Source: Diphasiastrum complanatum
Lineage: Eukaryota > Streptophyta > Lycopodiopsida > Lycopodiales > Lycopodiaceae
Assembly: GCA_029204225.1 (NCBI GenBank)
Contig: CM055104.1
Coordinates: forward strand, 55,284,538-55,348,537
Length of the DNA stretch: 64,000 bases
Reading direction: 5' to 3'
This document shows, in pieces, positions 1-11,925 of this stretch (positions are counted from its first letter, which is position 1; each line of letters opens with the position of its first letter). The translations under genes and the position numbers were made by a program. The notes beneath the pieces are model-generated. The model was not told the origin of the DNA, ran no database searches, and saw only the letters and a program-made list of their open reading frames with translations.

Positions 1-3000
1 ACAAAGTCAAGCCTCATGACTTGGCCAATGTTGTAAAGTAGGATGTAATGAAACTCATGGAATGCTTTGAGCGTGATGAGTGATGCGACCGCTATGGTAG
101 TTTGGGTGTCCATATTGATTTGGTCACTGGATAAGTCTTGTCTCAAAATCATCATCTCTCGTATCATCAATGCTATGTTCATCTGTAAATAAATTGGTGA
201 ATATAGTGATGTGTGCTCTTCGAAAGTGACGATAAAGAAATACCAATGGAGTCCAGTAGCCGTCCAGCTTGAGAATACCATGAGAGATGAGATCCCTGGC
301 TGTGGAGTAATCGCGATGAGGTAAGATGTGCATGAGAATATCAAGACTCTTTGCTATCCATCTACGTCAGTCTCTGGAGAAAAATAACAATTCGAAAAAT
401 AGCCTCAACCTGTAGTGAAGGAACTGCAAACTCTGCAAGTATAATCTGATGAGGAACGGAGGGTTTCGCTCGAAGCATACGTGAAAGCATATTTGCAGAC
501 GAGATATATTAGCCCACTTTGAGGAAGTGAGACCTGTACACCAAGTCTCTGCTGCATACATAGTTGTCGGTGTGACCATGGTATCAAACAAGAGACAATC
601 ACTTGCAGCGTTGCGTATATAACGTCTGAAGCAAAACCTCTCAAGTTGAACAGAGATGTGTGCCCCTTACCCAATTTGGCAAGAGCAGCTTGTCTCATGC
701 TGAAGATTGGGCCTGTGATAAGGACTCCCAAATATGTGTATGAAGAGACGACGTCTAAAGGCTAACCATCCCATAGAAGCTCTTGACACTGCATGAATGC
801 CTGAGAAGTGTTAAAGACCATAACTTTGGTCTTCGCAATATTCATTGACAATCCCCAGTGTGAGCAAAAGGAGCATAATACATCTAGATGTCTCTGTAAT
901 CCCTCTCTGGAGTGTGACATGAGTACAACACCTCCATCCTGCATAATCATCCGCTCCAACTCATCGATATAAAGTCCAAACAAGGTAGGAGATTGTGACC
1001 ATCCTTGCTTCACTCCAATAGTACTATAAATGTGCTGAGATATGCCCTCCTCAGAATGGAAACAACTTATCACTCTCTCATATGGACTCATAATCTCCAA
1101 GACTATCTGAATGGAAGCCAAGATCCTGTAATCTCTAGATAAATAAGTGTCTCGAACGGAGCCACATGCCTTACGAAAATCCACAAGATAGCAATATACT
1201 TGCTCTCGTATGGACTTGGCCTCCTCGATAATGGATCTCAAAGTGAATATATGATTTGAGGCAGAGTAAGTGATCGAAAATCTGCCTGGCCCAAAGCATA
1301 CAAGCATCTGATCATGGCTTCACTATTGACTGCCCTTTGAAGAATTGAGCCATATACATACTCTTGCCATAATATGGCTAATTAGGATACTACGGTAGTT
1401 TTCTGGCCTCGTGGGATCATCCCCCTTGTGAATGGGATGTATGACGTTTGTGATCATGAAGTCGGGAAGCCATGAATGATAGCTTGGTTAAAAAGGTCAA
1501 AAAGGATGGGAAAAAGTATGTCTTTCGCATGGATAAGAAGTTTTGCTTCAAGGGCTTTGATATCACCAGCCTGACGACTATTGAGATTTTTAATGTATTC
1601 AGCTATCATGTCGGGGGTGAAAAGATTGAAGGATGAAGTATGGGGTGAGATGACGATGGGAGAGGTGGTGTCAATAGTATAAAGAGACTTTGTATATTTT
1701 GTCCAGGTGGTCAAACTGGGAGGAGGAGCACGAGGGATGAAGTCATGCCAAAAGGCTCCAGAGGAGGAACTAAAGAGAAGATTACAAGCCTTCTCCCTTC
1801 ATTGATCTCATAAGTCTTCTTTTTATGACGTTTGGTAGGTACGATTTATATCGCGAACAGAAGGAAGTGAGTTGGCATAGGCATATTTAAGATGATTTTG
1901 GAGCTGGTTCCATTCATCGTCATACCAGGGTTTTTGTCTAGGATGATTGGAGGTTTTTGTTTTTATTTTGGATTTTGTAGATGGAAAAGAAAGGGAAGGA
2001 ACATGTTGTAGAAGGGAGGAATGAGTCTTGATAAACCAGAATGTATGGGTTCTCAAAACGATATCTTGGAGCACGAGTGGGGGGTGGATGGGAAGTAGAA
2101 GTAGAGGTGATAGTGGGTTTTGTTCCTAATTGGAAGGAGAGAAATGAATGATCTAAAAGAGTAGTAGGAGAGATGGTGAAGGCAATAATCCTATGGGCTA
2201 GTCTAGTGGAAGCCAGGAAAGGAAGGTAGACCTCGCTCTGCACTCTCATGCGTCTTTGTGAATAAGAGTATATCACCACTATCTATAAAGTCGATCAAGT
2301 TACCTGCTGAGGATGAGTTATGAATCCCATTTCAATTCCAAACACCAGAACACAATGAAGACGGATGGGTCTTCGGGCTGCTCCCAGATCCAAAAGACCC
2401 AAATCCCTATTTCTTTTTACCAATGTATTTCACTTGGCCATCTCTATGATTACTTGTCTTTCGGATGTTTTGGCTTCTTTGAAGGCCCTTTTTCTTTCTG
2501 TCACTTGCAAGAAAGTGAGGTCATCATCCAAGAATATATTTGTACCTTTTAGGTTTCCATTAATCTCAAAACCGATCGTCTCTCTTCAAGATTTTTAAAG
2601 CGAATGATTAATGTGGCCTTATCTTTATTGGTTCGCTAGGGGGGCTCTTTCTATACCTTGATTGTTGTGCCTTAAAGTGGTTTTCACAAATCTGGCTGCT
2701 TCTTGGATGGCATCTTGTGTGTCTGCAATATCCCTTACTCTCACATGAAGGGCCATTTGATCCGTCATTTTCTCTTCAGAAATAGTAGCTGAAATAAAAG
2801 TAGACATTTGTGGCTTACCATCTGTATTCTTGAAAAGAGATTCCGACGGTTTCATGGTTTCCTTGTGCTAAACCAAGTCTTGTTCCAACGGCTGGATTTT
2901 CATCATTGTAACTGATTCTGGACCCCGTCTTTGTAGGTTGCAAAATCTAGTTTCAATTGTCCTTTGCTTGAAGTATCTTGATCTTGTCCTTTAGCTGCCC

Positions 3001-3075
3001 CAGATAGAATCAATTCTATCACTGCCTCAAGCAGCTATCTTACCTCTCTCGCCTTCTCTGCATTCAAGGCCCCCA
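1..3075 (-). mobile_element. LINE-A: degenerate L1-type LINE, runs off the left edge
   Basis: Reading from right to left on the minus strand: an ORF1 C-terminal half (about 3060-2330) with the RNA-binding block HVRVRDI and later GTNIFLDDDLTF; a shortened endonuclease start near 2300 (GDILLFTKTHES); the endonuclease-RT linker (2280-1454); reverse transcriptase (1307-405) with VKQGWSQSPTLFGLYIDELE and NIAKTKVMVFNTS; then the ORF2 C-terminus to base 1. Frames shift repeatedly, most of the endonuclease is missing, and the catalytic YxDD block is not found in the RT, so the copy is dead. The same family recurs throughout the window. Confidence 0.85.
405..1307 (-). pseudogene. LINE-A reverse transcriptase remnant
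   Basis: The open part at 762-1307 carries the fingers/palm blocks VYCYLVDFRKA and TIGVKQGWSQSPTLFGLYIDELE, followed by NIAKTKVMVFNTSQAF. The region that should hold the YxDD metal-binding residues is deleted between ELERMIMQDGG and VVLMSHSREG. A frameshift leads into the thumb block GPIFSMRQAALAKLGKGH at 660-731. The protein would copy LINE RNA at the insertion site; this copy cannot. Confidence 0.8.
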
Positions 3076-3180
3076 TCCCCTGAATACGCCAATCTGTTTT
3101 CTACGACGATATATACTCCTTCCAAAGCATTTGAAGACTTCCTGGTATACGAAGTGAAGTGCTAAAAACATAGATGAATT

Positions 3181-3960
3181 TGTTGGATTTCTATCCCTCT
3201 TTTCTCTCTCCCTAAATCAAATCTTTAATCTAGATCCGTTCAGTTGCTGCACAATCAGCAGGTCGTCAAACAATCGGCAGGTCATTGAACAATCGGCAGG
3301 TCACCGGCCACATACGACTTCTCACGAAGTCTCCCTACGAAGTCGTACGAGCACTTACGACTATCGGCCAGATTATGACTACGACGTTTGACGGCCCAAT
3401 ACAAATCCAACCACTTGGTGTTCGGACATGTACTTCAACATGAAGACTTAGTACATTGTCAACCACTTCTCGATCCGACAAGGCACTTCAAGCAAGTGCA
3501 TCGAACTCTGTCAGGATCTACCGTGTGCTATCATACAGCGATCGATCCAATGCCTGTAAATTGATTCCCAGTGCAACCCTATATATATATCTCATAAGCA
3601 ACAACCATCAAGCTAATTGTCAACCTTCATTATTCATCATTTAATCAATAAGAGATTGATTCAGAGCGGCTTCCTTCCGCCTTAGATTGTTAAAGACGTT
3701 TAAGACAAAGAGTGAGCAACAGAGTTTGTTTTGAGCTCACGGTTACTACCGCAATTGCTTTGTGCTCGTCATTCAGTTGATTATGGACATGCTACATTTT
3801 GAACTCAATCTAATTGTCTTATTGTGCTCAGTTATCTTGTCAGTTCGAATGTGATGCTTCTCTGATTATAGCTTTAAGCACTTTCATTTCTCAGCTCTCG
3901 TATAGATTTGTCTGAACATCTCAATGCTTCCGCAATGCATGTTTCTGCAACCAACGTTTA
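3181..3960 (+). repeat. Possible LTR-like sequence, + orientation, right end unclear
   Basis: It begins TGTTGGATTTCTATCC. A TATA-like run (ctatatatatat) lies near 3580 and aataagag near 3645, as expected of an LTR with its own promoter and poly(A) signal. It contains short direct repeats of aatcggcaggtc around 3255-3305. The first 16 bases recur, inverted, at the right end of 8854-9120. No coding region or primer site was found with it. It could also be another kind of repeat. Confidence 0.35.
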
Positions 3961-3976
3961 AGGAATTTGTGTTTGT

Positions 3977-4676
3977 CTAATAGGCGTAGTTCATGCACTG
4001 AGTTCTGAGATACACCACTCTTGCTGGATTTTTGACTCTATACATAGTATAAAGTGTATCCCACGCACTTTTAGATGTCTTACAAGACCTAATATGAAGT
4101 AAGATAGATCTTCTCACAAAAAGAGCAACCATAGAATGTGCTTGTGCATCCCTTCTATCCCACATCTTTTGTTCTTCCGAAGATGGAGAAGATGATGTTG
4201 ATGATGATGATCCAGGAGGTGTAGGAGGTGCCAAAGACGGAGGCCTTTCCTCATCACCATTGGCCAAATTCCACAGCCCTTTCGCTATGAGAAGATTCTT
4301 CATCATGTAACCCCACAATGAGTAGTTTGTGCCATCCAACCGATCTTCACTAAACAAAGAACCGATAGCTTCCGATTCTTTAGCCATTACCTCCAACAGA
4401 ATTTCAGCTTGAAGTAGATAGGAAAGAGAGCCTTTCCACAACCAAATCTACTCAAAAAATTTGCAGCAAACAAAGAGCTGAAAGTAGAAGCACAAGATGT
4501 CTTTCAATCTGCAACCAAAGTGCCCAAAAGATAATGGAAAGATGGCTGTCTTTCTGCACAAAAAAACCAGCTTCTTGAAAATTAGGTTAGCTTCGATTGA
4601 AGCCTACACCGAAACCCAAATAGTGTGATCTTTTGGGTCAAAGTAACCTATGGATTAACTTTAGCATAGTCATTTA
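3977..4676 (-). mobile_element. Ty1/copia fragment: LTR scrap, leader and gag start
   Basis: On the minus strand, about 50 bases of LTR start (4676-4621) are fused to a leader and then to a gag ORF (from 4386) with the block SLFSEDRLDGTNYSLW. It closely matches the leader and gag of Copia-2 at 19380-19960, in reverse orientation. It stops abruptly at 3977 after a block that matches RVVYLRNQ in Copia-2. Most of the LTR and all of pol are missing. Confidence 0.8.
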
Positions 4677-4689
4677 TTTCAAACACTCC

Positions 4690-5845
4690 ATATGACTTGG
4701 TTAGTCTTCTTTGTGAGGATCAACTCCGTCTATTTGAATACCTTAACAATCACAGAGAGAAACTTGCTTCCCATGATTCTCTGCTTCTAGTTGTGCAATC
4801 GCACCTTCAAAAGCTGGATTCTTCCATTGAAGAACTCAAGAACGAAGTTGCAGTTATAAAAAGTGAAGCTTCTTCCCAAATCGCTCCTTCAACTAAAATT
4901 CAGCAGCTCGAAAGTCAGGTGGAACAACACCATATGGCTGTCCAATCGTGGGCAGATGTACTTAAAGGTTCGTCTACAATTATCTCTTCACCTTCTATTA
5001 CAATTGACAGCTGAATTAGCATAGATAGTACATGTGATGATGGTGCCATCCAATCCGTGCACCCTGAAGAAGGGTTTCAATGGTGATCTAGAATAGACTC
5101 TGGATGATTGATCTACACAAAAACAGAATGCTCCAACTGCTGATGAATGCTTCTCAATGTGGTAGTTATATAGTGGCGACCAACATGTGAGAGAGAGCGG
5201 ACAACCAAGTGACAAAAGGTATGCAAAACACCAAAAGTGTGTTTTCGCATAGGGAGTCGGAGGGCCAAATCATGAAGAGGCCGTACCATTGTTCACAGAG
5301 TGTCATCTACGAGAGTATAAAGCCCTCAATGTTCGTGTTAGAGGTATTCGGAACTCCCAAAATGTTGTTGAAGAAGCTGAAAAGTTTCTGGAAGAAAATC
5401 TTCAGCACCATAGCAAAGGAATGGAAATTGCATGGCAACCTAAGGACCCGGATACTCTTGTCATCCGCTTCACATCAATGTCTCAGCGGATTGAAGTTTT
5501 GGGGAAGAGATTTAAATTGCGGGATACCAAAATCTACTTGGACGAAGAAGGCAAGACAAGACGCTCTATCAACTGGCAAACGGCTTATCTATTGTGATGG
5601 TATTATTAGACTGGTAGATCGTAAGCCCATGGTTAATGAGAATTTGAATTCCGAGATAGAGAAATGAAGAGATGTCCAGTTGAACATGTAAGTGGTCTAA
5701 GCACCATATTATCCTAGCTATATAACTCTCTTCTTAGTTAGTTAGTTTTGTTATGTTGGTTTGACGGCACTGATCCGTCTTGTTGTCATCTTATCTGATG
5801 TACTGGTCTATCTTATACGCCTTTTGGCATGAAAAAGACGTTAAT

Positions 5846-5884
<39 letters not shown>

Positions 5885-5885
5885 A
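4690..5885 (+). mobile_element. LINE-B: ORF1-only LINE derivative with (CT)n tail
   Basis: An N-terminal coiled-coil part (4697-5014, heptad-like LDSSIEELKNEVAVIKSE) is followed after a gap by the RNA-binding part (5289-5597, ALNVRVRGIRNSQN, TKIYLDEE) and an ORF1 C-terminus near 5560-5667. Then comes directly the family 3' UTR with tacgccttttggcatg and ttaataaaactctctct. No endonuclease or reverse transcriptase sequence is present. Two similar copies occur at 51131-52390 and 54629-55060. Confidence 0.75.
5850..5881 (+). repeat. (CT)n tail of LINE-B
   Basis: An uninterrupted CT tract directly after ttaataaaa, at the 3' end of the LINE. It takes the place of a poly(A) tail. Confidence 0.85.
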
Positions 5886-5989
5886 GAGATGTTTGAGCTA
5901 CGGTCATTTATTTCCTCTCCTGCGTGAGAGATGAGCTTTTTCACAAAGCGAATTACATTTTAATCTAGTAATCTGTTGACGGCATTGTT

Positions 5990-6483
5990 CAGTCCGAGTT
6001 CTATTTCCTATGTTGTACTCCTTTTCGTCTTAGTAAAGATAAGTTTGAAAAATTCAGAACTTTGTTGGGTGTAAGTTTGAATAAAATTGCCATTAAGCGG
6101 GGGTGTTGAAGAGTAATGCCTATTTTACCCCTTTGGCTAAGCACTAATTTAGTTGTAAGTTGTACATAACTCATGGGGCATGTTATTAATTAAATACATG
6201 AGACCCCCCTTTTGTAAGTTGAGTAAATTATGCAAGTGGCCCACTTGGCCAAGTAGCTCACTCCTATGGTTGACACCTAGACTTTCTATGCATGTATCTG
6301 AGGTGCTTGCCTCACAAGGGACTTGGAGGACCCACGCCCTCCTCTCTCTCTCTAGCAATTCATTTTCTCTTCTAACTTTTGGTGTTGTGAGGTGCTTATG
6401 CGATTCTCCTTGTATGTGATATTTTCCATAGCTAAGTTTCTCAAGCTTTCATAGTTGATCTAGTATTGAAGTTAAGATACTCC
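5990..6483 (+). mobile_element. Probable copia 3' end with LTR remnant
   Basis: A short coding scrap (about 6025-6075, DKFEKFRTLLGV) resembles the end of a copia RNase H. It is followed by a purine run (attaagcggggg) and TGTTGAAG at about 6094, the arrangement of polypurine tract plus 3' LTR. The LTR would run to about 6483, but its right end is not sharp because a LINE fragment abuts it. No partner LTR was found. Confidence 0.45.
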
Positions 6484-6819
6484 ATGGCTGGGTCTTGCTA
6501 TTCATCAAGTCGTACTACTACACATGCACATGCTCATATGACATAGACGACGCCAGTAGGCTCCATGTTGCGGCTCGTATTACATCTTTCTTCAGCATCA
6601 ACACAATCCTGACATCTTGACATGGATACATATGATTATTATGCACACACTCTCACTTACGTTCTATTTTAGCTTGTACTAGATGTTTTCTTTATTAAAG
6701 TTTTGGAGACGTTTTATGCGCTCCCATGGTTACCACATACTTGACATGTACTTCATTAGTCTTATATGCCTTTTGGCATGGGAAAGACATTAATAAAGCT
6801 TTCCTTTCTCTCTCTCTCT
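6484..6819 (+). mobile_element. LINE-C: 3' terminal fragment with CT tail
   Basis: It contains the end of ORF2 (GLLHVAARITSFF-like sequence near 6560) and the family 3' UTR: cttgacatgga, cttgtactagatg, tatgccttttggcatg, and attaataaagc followed by a CT tract at 6801-6819. It is strongly 5' truncated, as is common for LINEs. It directly abuts a copia fragment. Confidence 0.75.
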
Positions 6820-8853
6820 ACTGCTTATGCTTTTGTTCCGGATAAACTTTGTACAAAGCTCGAGGATAAAGGAGTTAAATGCATTTTTGTTGGCTATAGT
6901 AGTGAAAGCAAAGGCTATAGGCTGTTCAATTTGAGCACTAACAAGATTATTGTTAGTCGTGATGTGCATTTTGATGAAAAGAATTTATTAGATGTGGCCT
7001 CAACTCATATCTTGAAGGGGGACAGCCCACATAGTGTGAATGTTGAAGTTTTTCCAGATTTGGTACCATCTTATTATTGCTGGAGATAAGGGGCAGCAAT
7101 CAACCAGTTTCGACCTGCCCAACACCTCATCAAGTTTAGAGCCTAATGTTCGTCAAGAACCGCCCGTTGTTGCTCAAAATCAGCCTGCAGGAACTGTTGG
7201 ACAGCAAGGACCAGTTTTGGAAGATCTTGGACAGCCAAGTGCGGTGTCGGAGGATCTTGGACAACAAATTGTAAGAAGAGACATGGCTGTTGGACAGCCC
7301 AAAACAGTCCCACGGTGGCTGTTGTCGACTTTGCGGGACAACAATGTAAGTTCATTTTATGATGGAAAGACACGTGCCTCTACAAAATCAGTGGACTATG
7401 CTGATTTTTCAGATTTTGCTCTTACATCTCATGGAGATATTGCAGAAGAACCTGATTTTTATGAGCAGGCCAAGGGAGTAAAATATTGGGAGGATGCGAT
7501 GCAAGATGAGTATGACTCACTTATGAAGAACCAGATTTGGATTCTTGTTGATCTTCTTCATGGGAAGAAGGCAATTGGTTCTAAATGGGTATACAAAATC
7601 AAGTATAAGGCAGATGGTACCATTAAAAGGTACAAGGCAAGGCTCGTTGCCAAAGGCTATGCTCAGCAAAAGGGGATCGATTATGAGGAGACTTTTTCTC
7701 CTACTGCTCGGATGACTATCGTGAGGGTAGTAACCTCTTTGGCTGCCCATTTTGGTTGGCGTTTGCGGCAACTTGACATAAATACAGCATTCCTCAATGG
7801 TAATCCCAATGAGGAAGTGCACCTTCAACAACCTGCTGGTTTTTGGTTGAAGACCAAGAAGATAAAGTTTGTCTTCTCAAGAAGACACTTTATGGACTGA
7901 AGCAAGCTCCGAGGATGTGGTATCAAGAGATACATGCCTACTTTTGTGATCGAGGGTTTTACTAATAGTCCTAGCGAATGTACTCTTTATGTCAAGCATA
8001 CTTCAGATTATATCATCATTATTTTGCTTTATGTTGATGATATTATTATTACGGGAAGTAATGAGCAGCAGATTGATGCAGTAATACTTGATCTTGGTAT
8101 GGTTTTTGAAACCTCAGATTTAGGCCTATTGCATTTTTATCTTGGTCTTGAATTTGTACAAGAAAGGGCTGGAAGTTTCATCTCTAAAGAACGCTACATT
8201 GGGCAGATTTTGAAGCGGTTCAAGATGGAAGATTGCAAGCCGGTTGCTACACCTATTGAGACAAGGCTGAAATTAAGTAGTCAAGGTGATGGTGAACCAT
8301 TTGATACTACTTTATATTGTCAAGCTATTGGCTGTCTCATTTACCTATGTAATTCAAGACCAGACATTTCTTATAGTGTCTCACTCATGAGTCAATTCAT
8401 GCATGCCCCGATGACATCACATTGGAAAGCATTGAAGAGGATCTTTCGATATCTTCAAGGAACAAGAAGTCATGGACTGCTTTTTCCTGCTTGTGATGAT
8501 GCATGTTTGGTTGGTTTTAGTGACTCGGATTGGGGTGGAGATCAAGACACTAGACGCTCTACAAGTGGACATTGCTTTTTCTATGGCAATTTTGCAATTT
8601 CGTGGTCAAGTAAAATGTTGGCCACTGTTGCTACTTCTTCTAGTGAGGCAGAATATAGAGCGATCTTTTCAGCCACAACAGAGTGTTTATGGCTGAGAAG
8701 ACTACTTGTTGACATGAAGTTTGGCGAGTCCTCAGCCACTCTTATCTTGAGTGATAGTCAAAGTGCTATTGCCTTTGCACGGAATCCTGTTTTTAATGCG
8801 AGGACGAAGCACATCGAGATCCATTATCGCTTTGTTCAGGAGAGACTTCATGA
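6820..8853 (+). mobile_element. Copia-1 fragment: integrase end, reverse transcriptase and RNase H
   Basis: The fragment starts inside the integrase C-terminal region (AFVPDKLCTKLEDKGVKC, 6826-6885) and ends inside RNase H. Reverse transcriptase begins near 7480 (KYWEDAMQDEYDSL, GSKWVYKIKYKADGTIKRYK, NTAFLNGNPNEEV) and keeps ILLYVDDIIITG at about 8018-8053. RNase H keeps GFSDSDWGGDQDTRRSTSG, SSSEAEYRA and LSDSQSAI. The reading frame changes at about 7050 and 7860. The right end is cut by the LTR-like sequence at 8854. The family is the same as Copia-2. Confidence 0.88.
7090..8853 (+). pseudogene. Copia-1 reverse transcriptase/RNase H remnant
   Basis: Reverse transcriptase and RNase H of a copia polyprotein, which would copy the element RNA into DNA in virus-like particles. 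The open part 7040-7900 covers the linker and RT fingers. After a frameshift near 7860-7934, the open part to 8853 covers the palm with YVDD, the thumb and RNase H. Catalytic motifs are present, but the frame is broken and the protein lacks its C-terminal end. Confidence 0.85.
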
Positions 8854-9120
8854 TGTTGGTGAAGTCGAATTGTCGATGTCGGGTGTCCGACGAATAGTCG
8901 GTGTCGGTTGAGTAGATGTGTCCGACGAATAGTCGGAGTAGGCCGAATAGTCGGTGTCGGCTGAGTCGTCAGGACACTGTCATCTATTCCTTTGTATTTC
9001 TGTAGACTGTCAGGAAACAAGTGTATTTCTGCAGTATGCGACTGTACAAGTATTTACAATAGCTAGTGAATGGATCTAAATTAGCAGAGAGATAGGGATG
9101 GAGAGGATAGAAATCCAACA
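8854..9120 (-). repeat. LTR-like sequence TGTTGG...CCAACA, 267 bp
   Basis: It starts TGTTGGTGAAG and ends AAATCCAACA, so it has TG...CA ends with a 6-bp inverted repeat. Its reverse complement begins with the same 16 bases as 3181. It carries several copies of gtccgacgaatagtcgg-like units at 8885-8965. It separates a copia fragment from a gypsy LTR, and no target duplication is visible. Probably a solo LTR; orientation is judged only from the match to 3181. Confidence 0.45.
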
Positions 9121-9558
9121 CTTCCTTGGGTCCCAAACCCAACTTGTACCTGAACGTTGACTGGGCCTGTTGACTTGACCGGTGACTTGTGGGCCTGCAT
9201 GGTTGCCACATGTCATGATCTAGGATGTGTGCTAGGCTTGGAGACTCCTTCCTTGGAGGTATACAAAGAGAGGAGGTTTTACTTTGCCATTCATACTATC
9301 TACCTAGGAGATGGTGGATGGTGAGCGCTTGAGCACAACCAGGATGAGTGCTAGCTTGAGGTGGGAGATGGTTGAGGACTTTGGCAGTGGTATGGGACGC
9401 TGTCAGGGTAGGAGGTTGGATCTCGCTTGTTACAGGTCACGGGCCAGGGCACGGAGAGTGGATCTGGATTAGATCCTACGGCAGGGTGGATCGTGTGACG
9501 TTCGGTTCCTATGGGGTAATCGGCACCTGACGGTTTACGGCGGGTAAAGGGTGTAATA
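9121..9558 (+). repeat. Gypsy-1 5' LTR (5' truncated)
   Basis: It aligns to 14572-14991: both contain ttgggtcccaaacccaacttgta and end gggtgtaata. The first roughly 14 bases seen at 14558 are missing here, replaced by the LTR-like sequence ending at 9120. Confidence 0.85.
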
Positions 9559-10192
9559 TTTGGTATCAGAGCCACCGTACTCCGTAGTCAGGTTTGTTCG
9601 ATTCATAAAGGGCAATCGGTAAGTTTTTGTTTACCGATCCTGATTGATTTTGTCGTTTTAGGCTAGGGTTTGGCTTATGTCTATTTTCTCCTCAGTTGCA
9701 AGTTTTAAAAAAAAAAAGGTATCATCTGACTGTGGGCAGAGCTGCTGCAGGTGCAGCGACGGACTGCTACAGTCAGTAGGTGGCGGAATTGTCCCAGGTA
9801 CGTAGTCAGGCGACGGAGGGGGGGGACAACCGTGTGCAGGCAAGGTACCCCAGTGGGCGTGTGGTCAGGTGGCAAAGGTCCGCAGGGGGGGGAGCTATCC
9901 CACAGGGCCTGCATATCCACTTGTCAGTCTATGGGATGCCTAGTTGGCAAGGAATTGCTTTTGGTGGCAAGAGTACATCTTGCATGAGGGAGAGGTACAT
10001 TCCCTTGCAGTTGCTTCATGTAAAGAGGGAGGAGGTAGTGGAAAGCTACCTATTTTCTTATCTCTTTCTTGGCAGGATATAATGTTAGTGGCAGCCATGG
10101 ACAATACCATTTTGTGAGTGTCCATTTTGCAAGCTTGAGAGTACAAACCTCTTCTTCTCTTTCTCTTGCCTATCCTTCCTTATAGCTGAGCA
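9559..10192 (+). other. Gypsy-1 leader
   Basis: Primer-binding site at 9561-9572, then untranslated sequence to the first gag ATG at 10193. The open frames that cross it show no recognisable domain and are taken as chance. Confidence 0.6.
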
Positions 10193-11310
10193 ATGGATCC
10201 TAGCCCTTCCACACAACCTACTTCTCCTCCTATTGTATCTATGGCACCCACTTCTACTTTGGATTCTGATGCTTCGCTGTCGGCAATCAACAATTTACAA
10301 CAACAAATTGGTGATATGCAAGCAAGACATGCAAAGGATCAGCATGAATTGAAGGAGCTAAGGCAGTTAAGGCAATTACTGCACCAGCCCTTGTTTACAC
10401 CTGACATTTTCACTGGGGAAAAGAAAGATAGAGCCCCTGAAGTGGTCACTTCGTGGATAGATCGATGGAATCCACATTTTTCCATGCACGATTCTTCCGA
10501 CGAAAATAAAATCAACCTAGCTATCATGTACTTGCGAGACAAAGCTTTAACCTAGTGGTAGGACTTGAGGGGTAAGCTTGAAGCTCCGAGGTTTGGGAAG
10601 ATTTTTGTAAGGCCTTTAAGGTTGCCTTTCTTCCTATACTAGATGACTTTGACTTCCATCGAGAGTATGCGATGATTTAGATGGGCAACCGGCCCCGTGA
10701 TCAGTACATGCAAGAATTCCAAGAGGTTTATTCTCATTTTGCTACTAGAATAGATCCTCTGTTGGTTAAGTTGCATTTTATTCTAGGATTGCCTAGAGAC
10801 TATCAGCTAGAGGTTAGGAGGAACCAACCTCTTACCCTCGATGATGCGGTTCGCTTCGCCCGCATATACGATGATACTCGTATAGTGGCTAGGCCTGAGG
10901 CTGGGGTTTCACCCGAAGCAAAGGGTAAGTAACCATTCTTTTCAAGGAAAGGAAAAGATAAGGTGAAAGAAGTGTCTGCTGAGCCAAGTAAATCAAAGAA
11001 AAGATCTTCTATGGACCAGGAGACTTTCACTAAAGCCAGAAGCGACAATCTGTGTTTCAATTGTATGAACTAGGTCATGTAGCGAAGGAATGCCCAAAGA
11101 AACGGAGGCAAGCTAAAGGGGCATCTTTTAAGACGCCAGGTAACTCTAGCATTTCAAGTACTGATCTTTCCTTTGTTGGTAATTTTGTGTGTGAGCATTG
11201 TTGTTTTAATACGGCTGTTTTTGGCCGTCACGACCTCATTCGGATGAAAGCGGGTCGTTGGTGGCCAAGTCGTAACAATTTTATTTGACGATGGTTCTAC
11301 GCACAATTTC
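10193..11310 (+). pseudogene. Gypsy-1 gag and protease start, broken
   Basis: Gag packages the element RNA. The N-terminal part (10193-10555) has a coiled-coil-like stretch and DIFTGEKKDRAPEVVTSWID. After stops, the capsid-like block MGNRPRDQYMQEFQEVY (10681-10932) follows. A zinc knuckle CFNCMN-stop-GHVAKEC lies near 11050-11095. A protease start DDGSTHNFVN lies near 11287. Several stops, including two TAG near 10553-10560, interrupt the frame. Confidence 0.8.
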
Positions 11311-11925
11311 GTTAACTCTAACTTGTTGCAAAAGCTGAGGGTGTAGACAAGGCAAAGTGACCACCGATATACAGTGAAGCTGGCAACTGGAGCGGAAAGC
11401 CAAACATGGGACCATGTAGTCCCACATCTGCCGATTCAAATACAAGCCTATAAAGACAACTTAGACTGCCATATTATGAATCTAGATAAAGTAGAGATGT
11501 AATACTTGGTAAAAAGTGGTTCTATGAGAGGAATGAGTAGTTAAAGAAAAGTTATGTAACTCACAGTTTGCTGTTCTTGCATAACGGCTCGCTCATTGAA
11601 TTGAAAATGTGGATATTTCTTCTCCTTATATGCTTTCTGCTTTAGAAACAATTAAATGCATGGACATTGTTGATTGTAATTCATACATGTGTTGGTTGAA
11701 GGATTTCACTTATCATGAAGAATGCAGTTTGCAAAGTTATAATATGCAAGTAGCGGTAATGTTTAACAACCTAAAACAAGAAAATTCATCAGAAGGTGAA
11801 ACCTTTAGGAAACTTAGACAAGAATTTAACGATGTGTTACCAGAACAGCTTCCCAAGGGTCTTCCTCCCTCTAGGGGAGTCGACCATGGTATTAAACTCC
11901 TTCCTGGTAGCTCACCTGTTACAGG

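Noticed and set aside
2313-2598. Plus-strand open frames over LINE-A
   Set aside because: They mirror minus-strand ORF1 (GTNIFLDDDLTF), which has the recognisable motif.
8885-8965. A CRISPR-like array of gtccgacgaatagtcgg repeats
   Set aside because: Repeats are short, unequal and irregularly spaced, and the sequence is plant nuclear DNA inside an LTR-like unit.
9658-10146. Open frames in the Gypsy-1 leader
   Set aside because: They lie between primer site and gag, overlap on both strands, and show no domain or composition typical of coding sequence.
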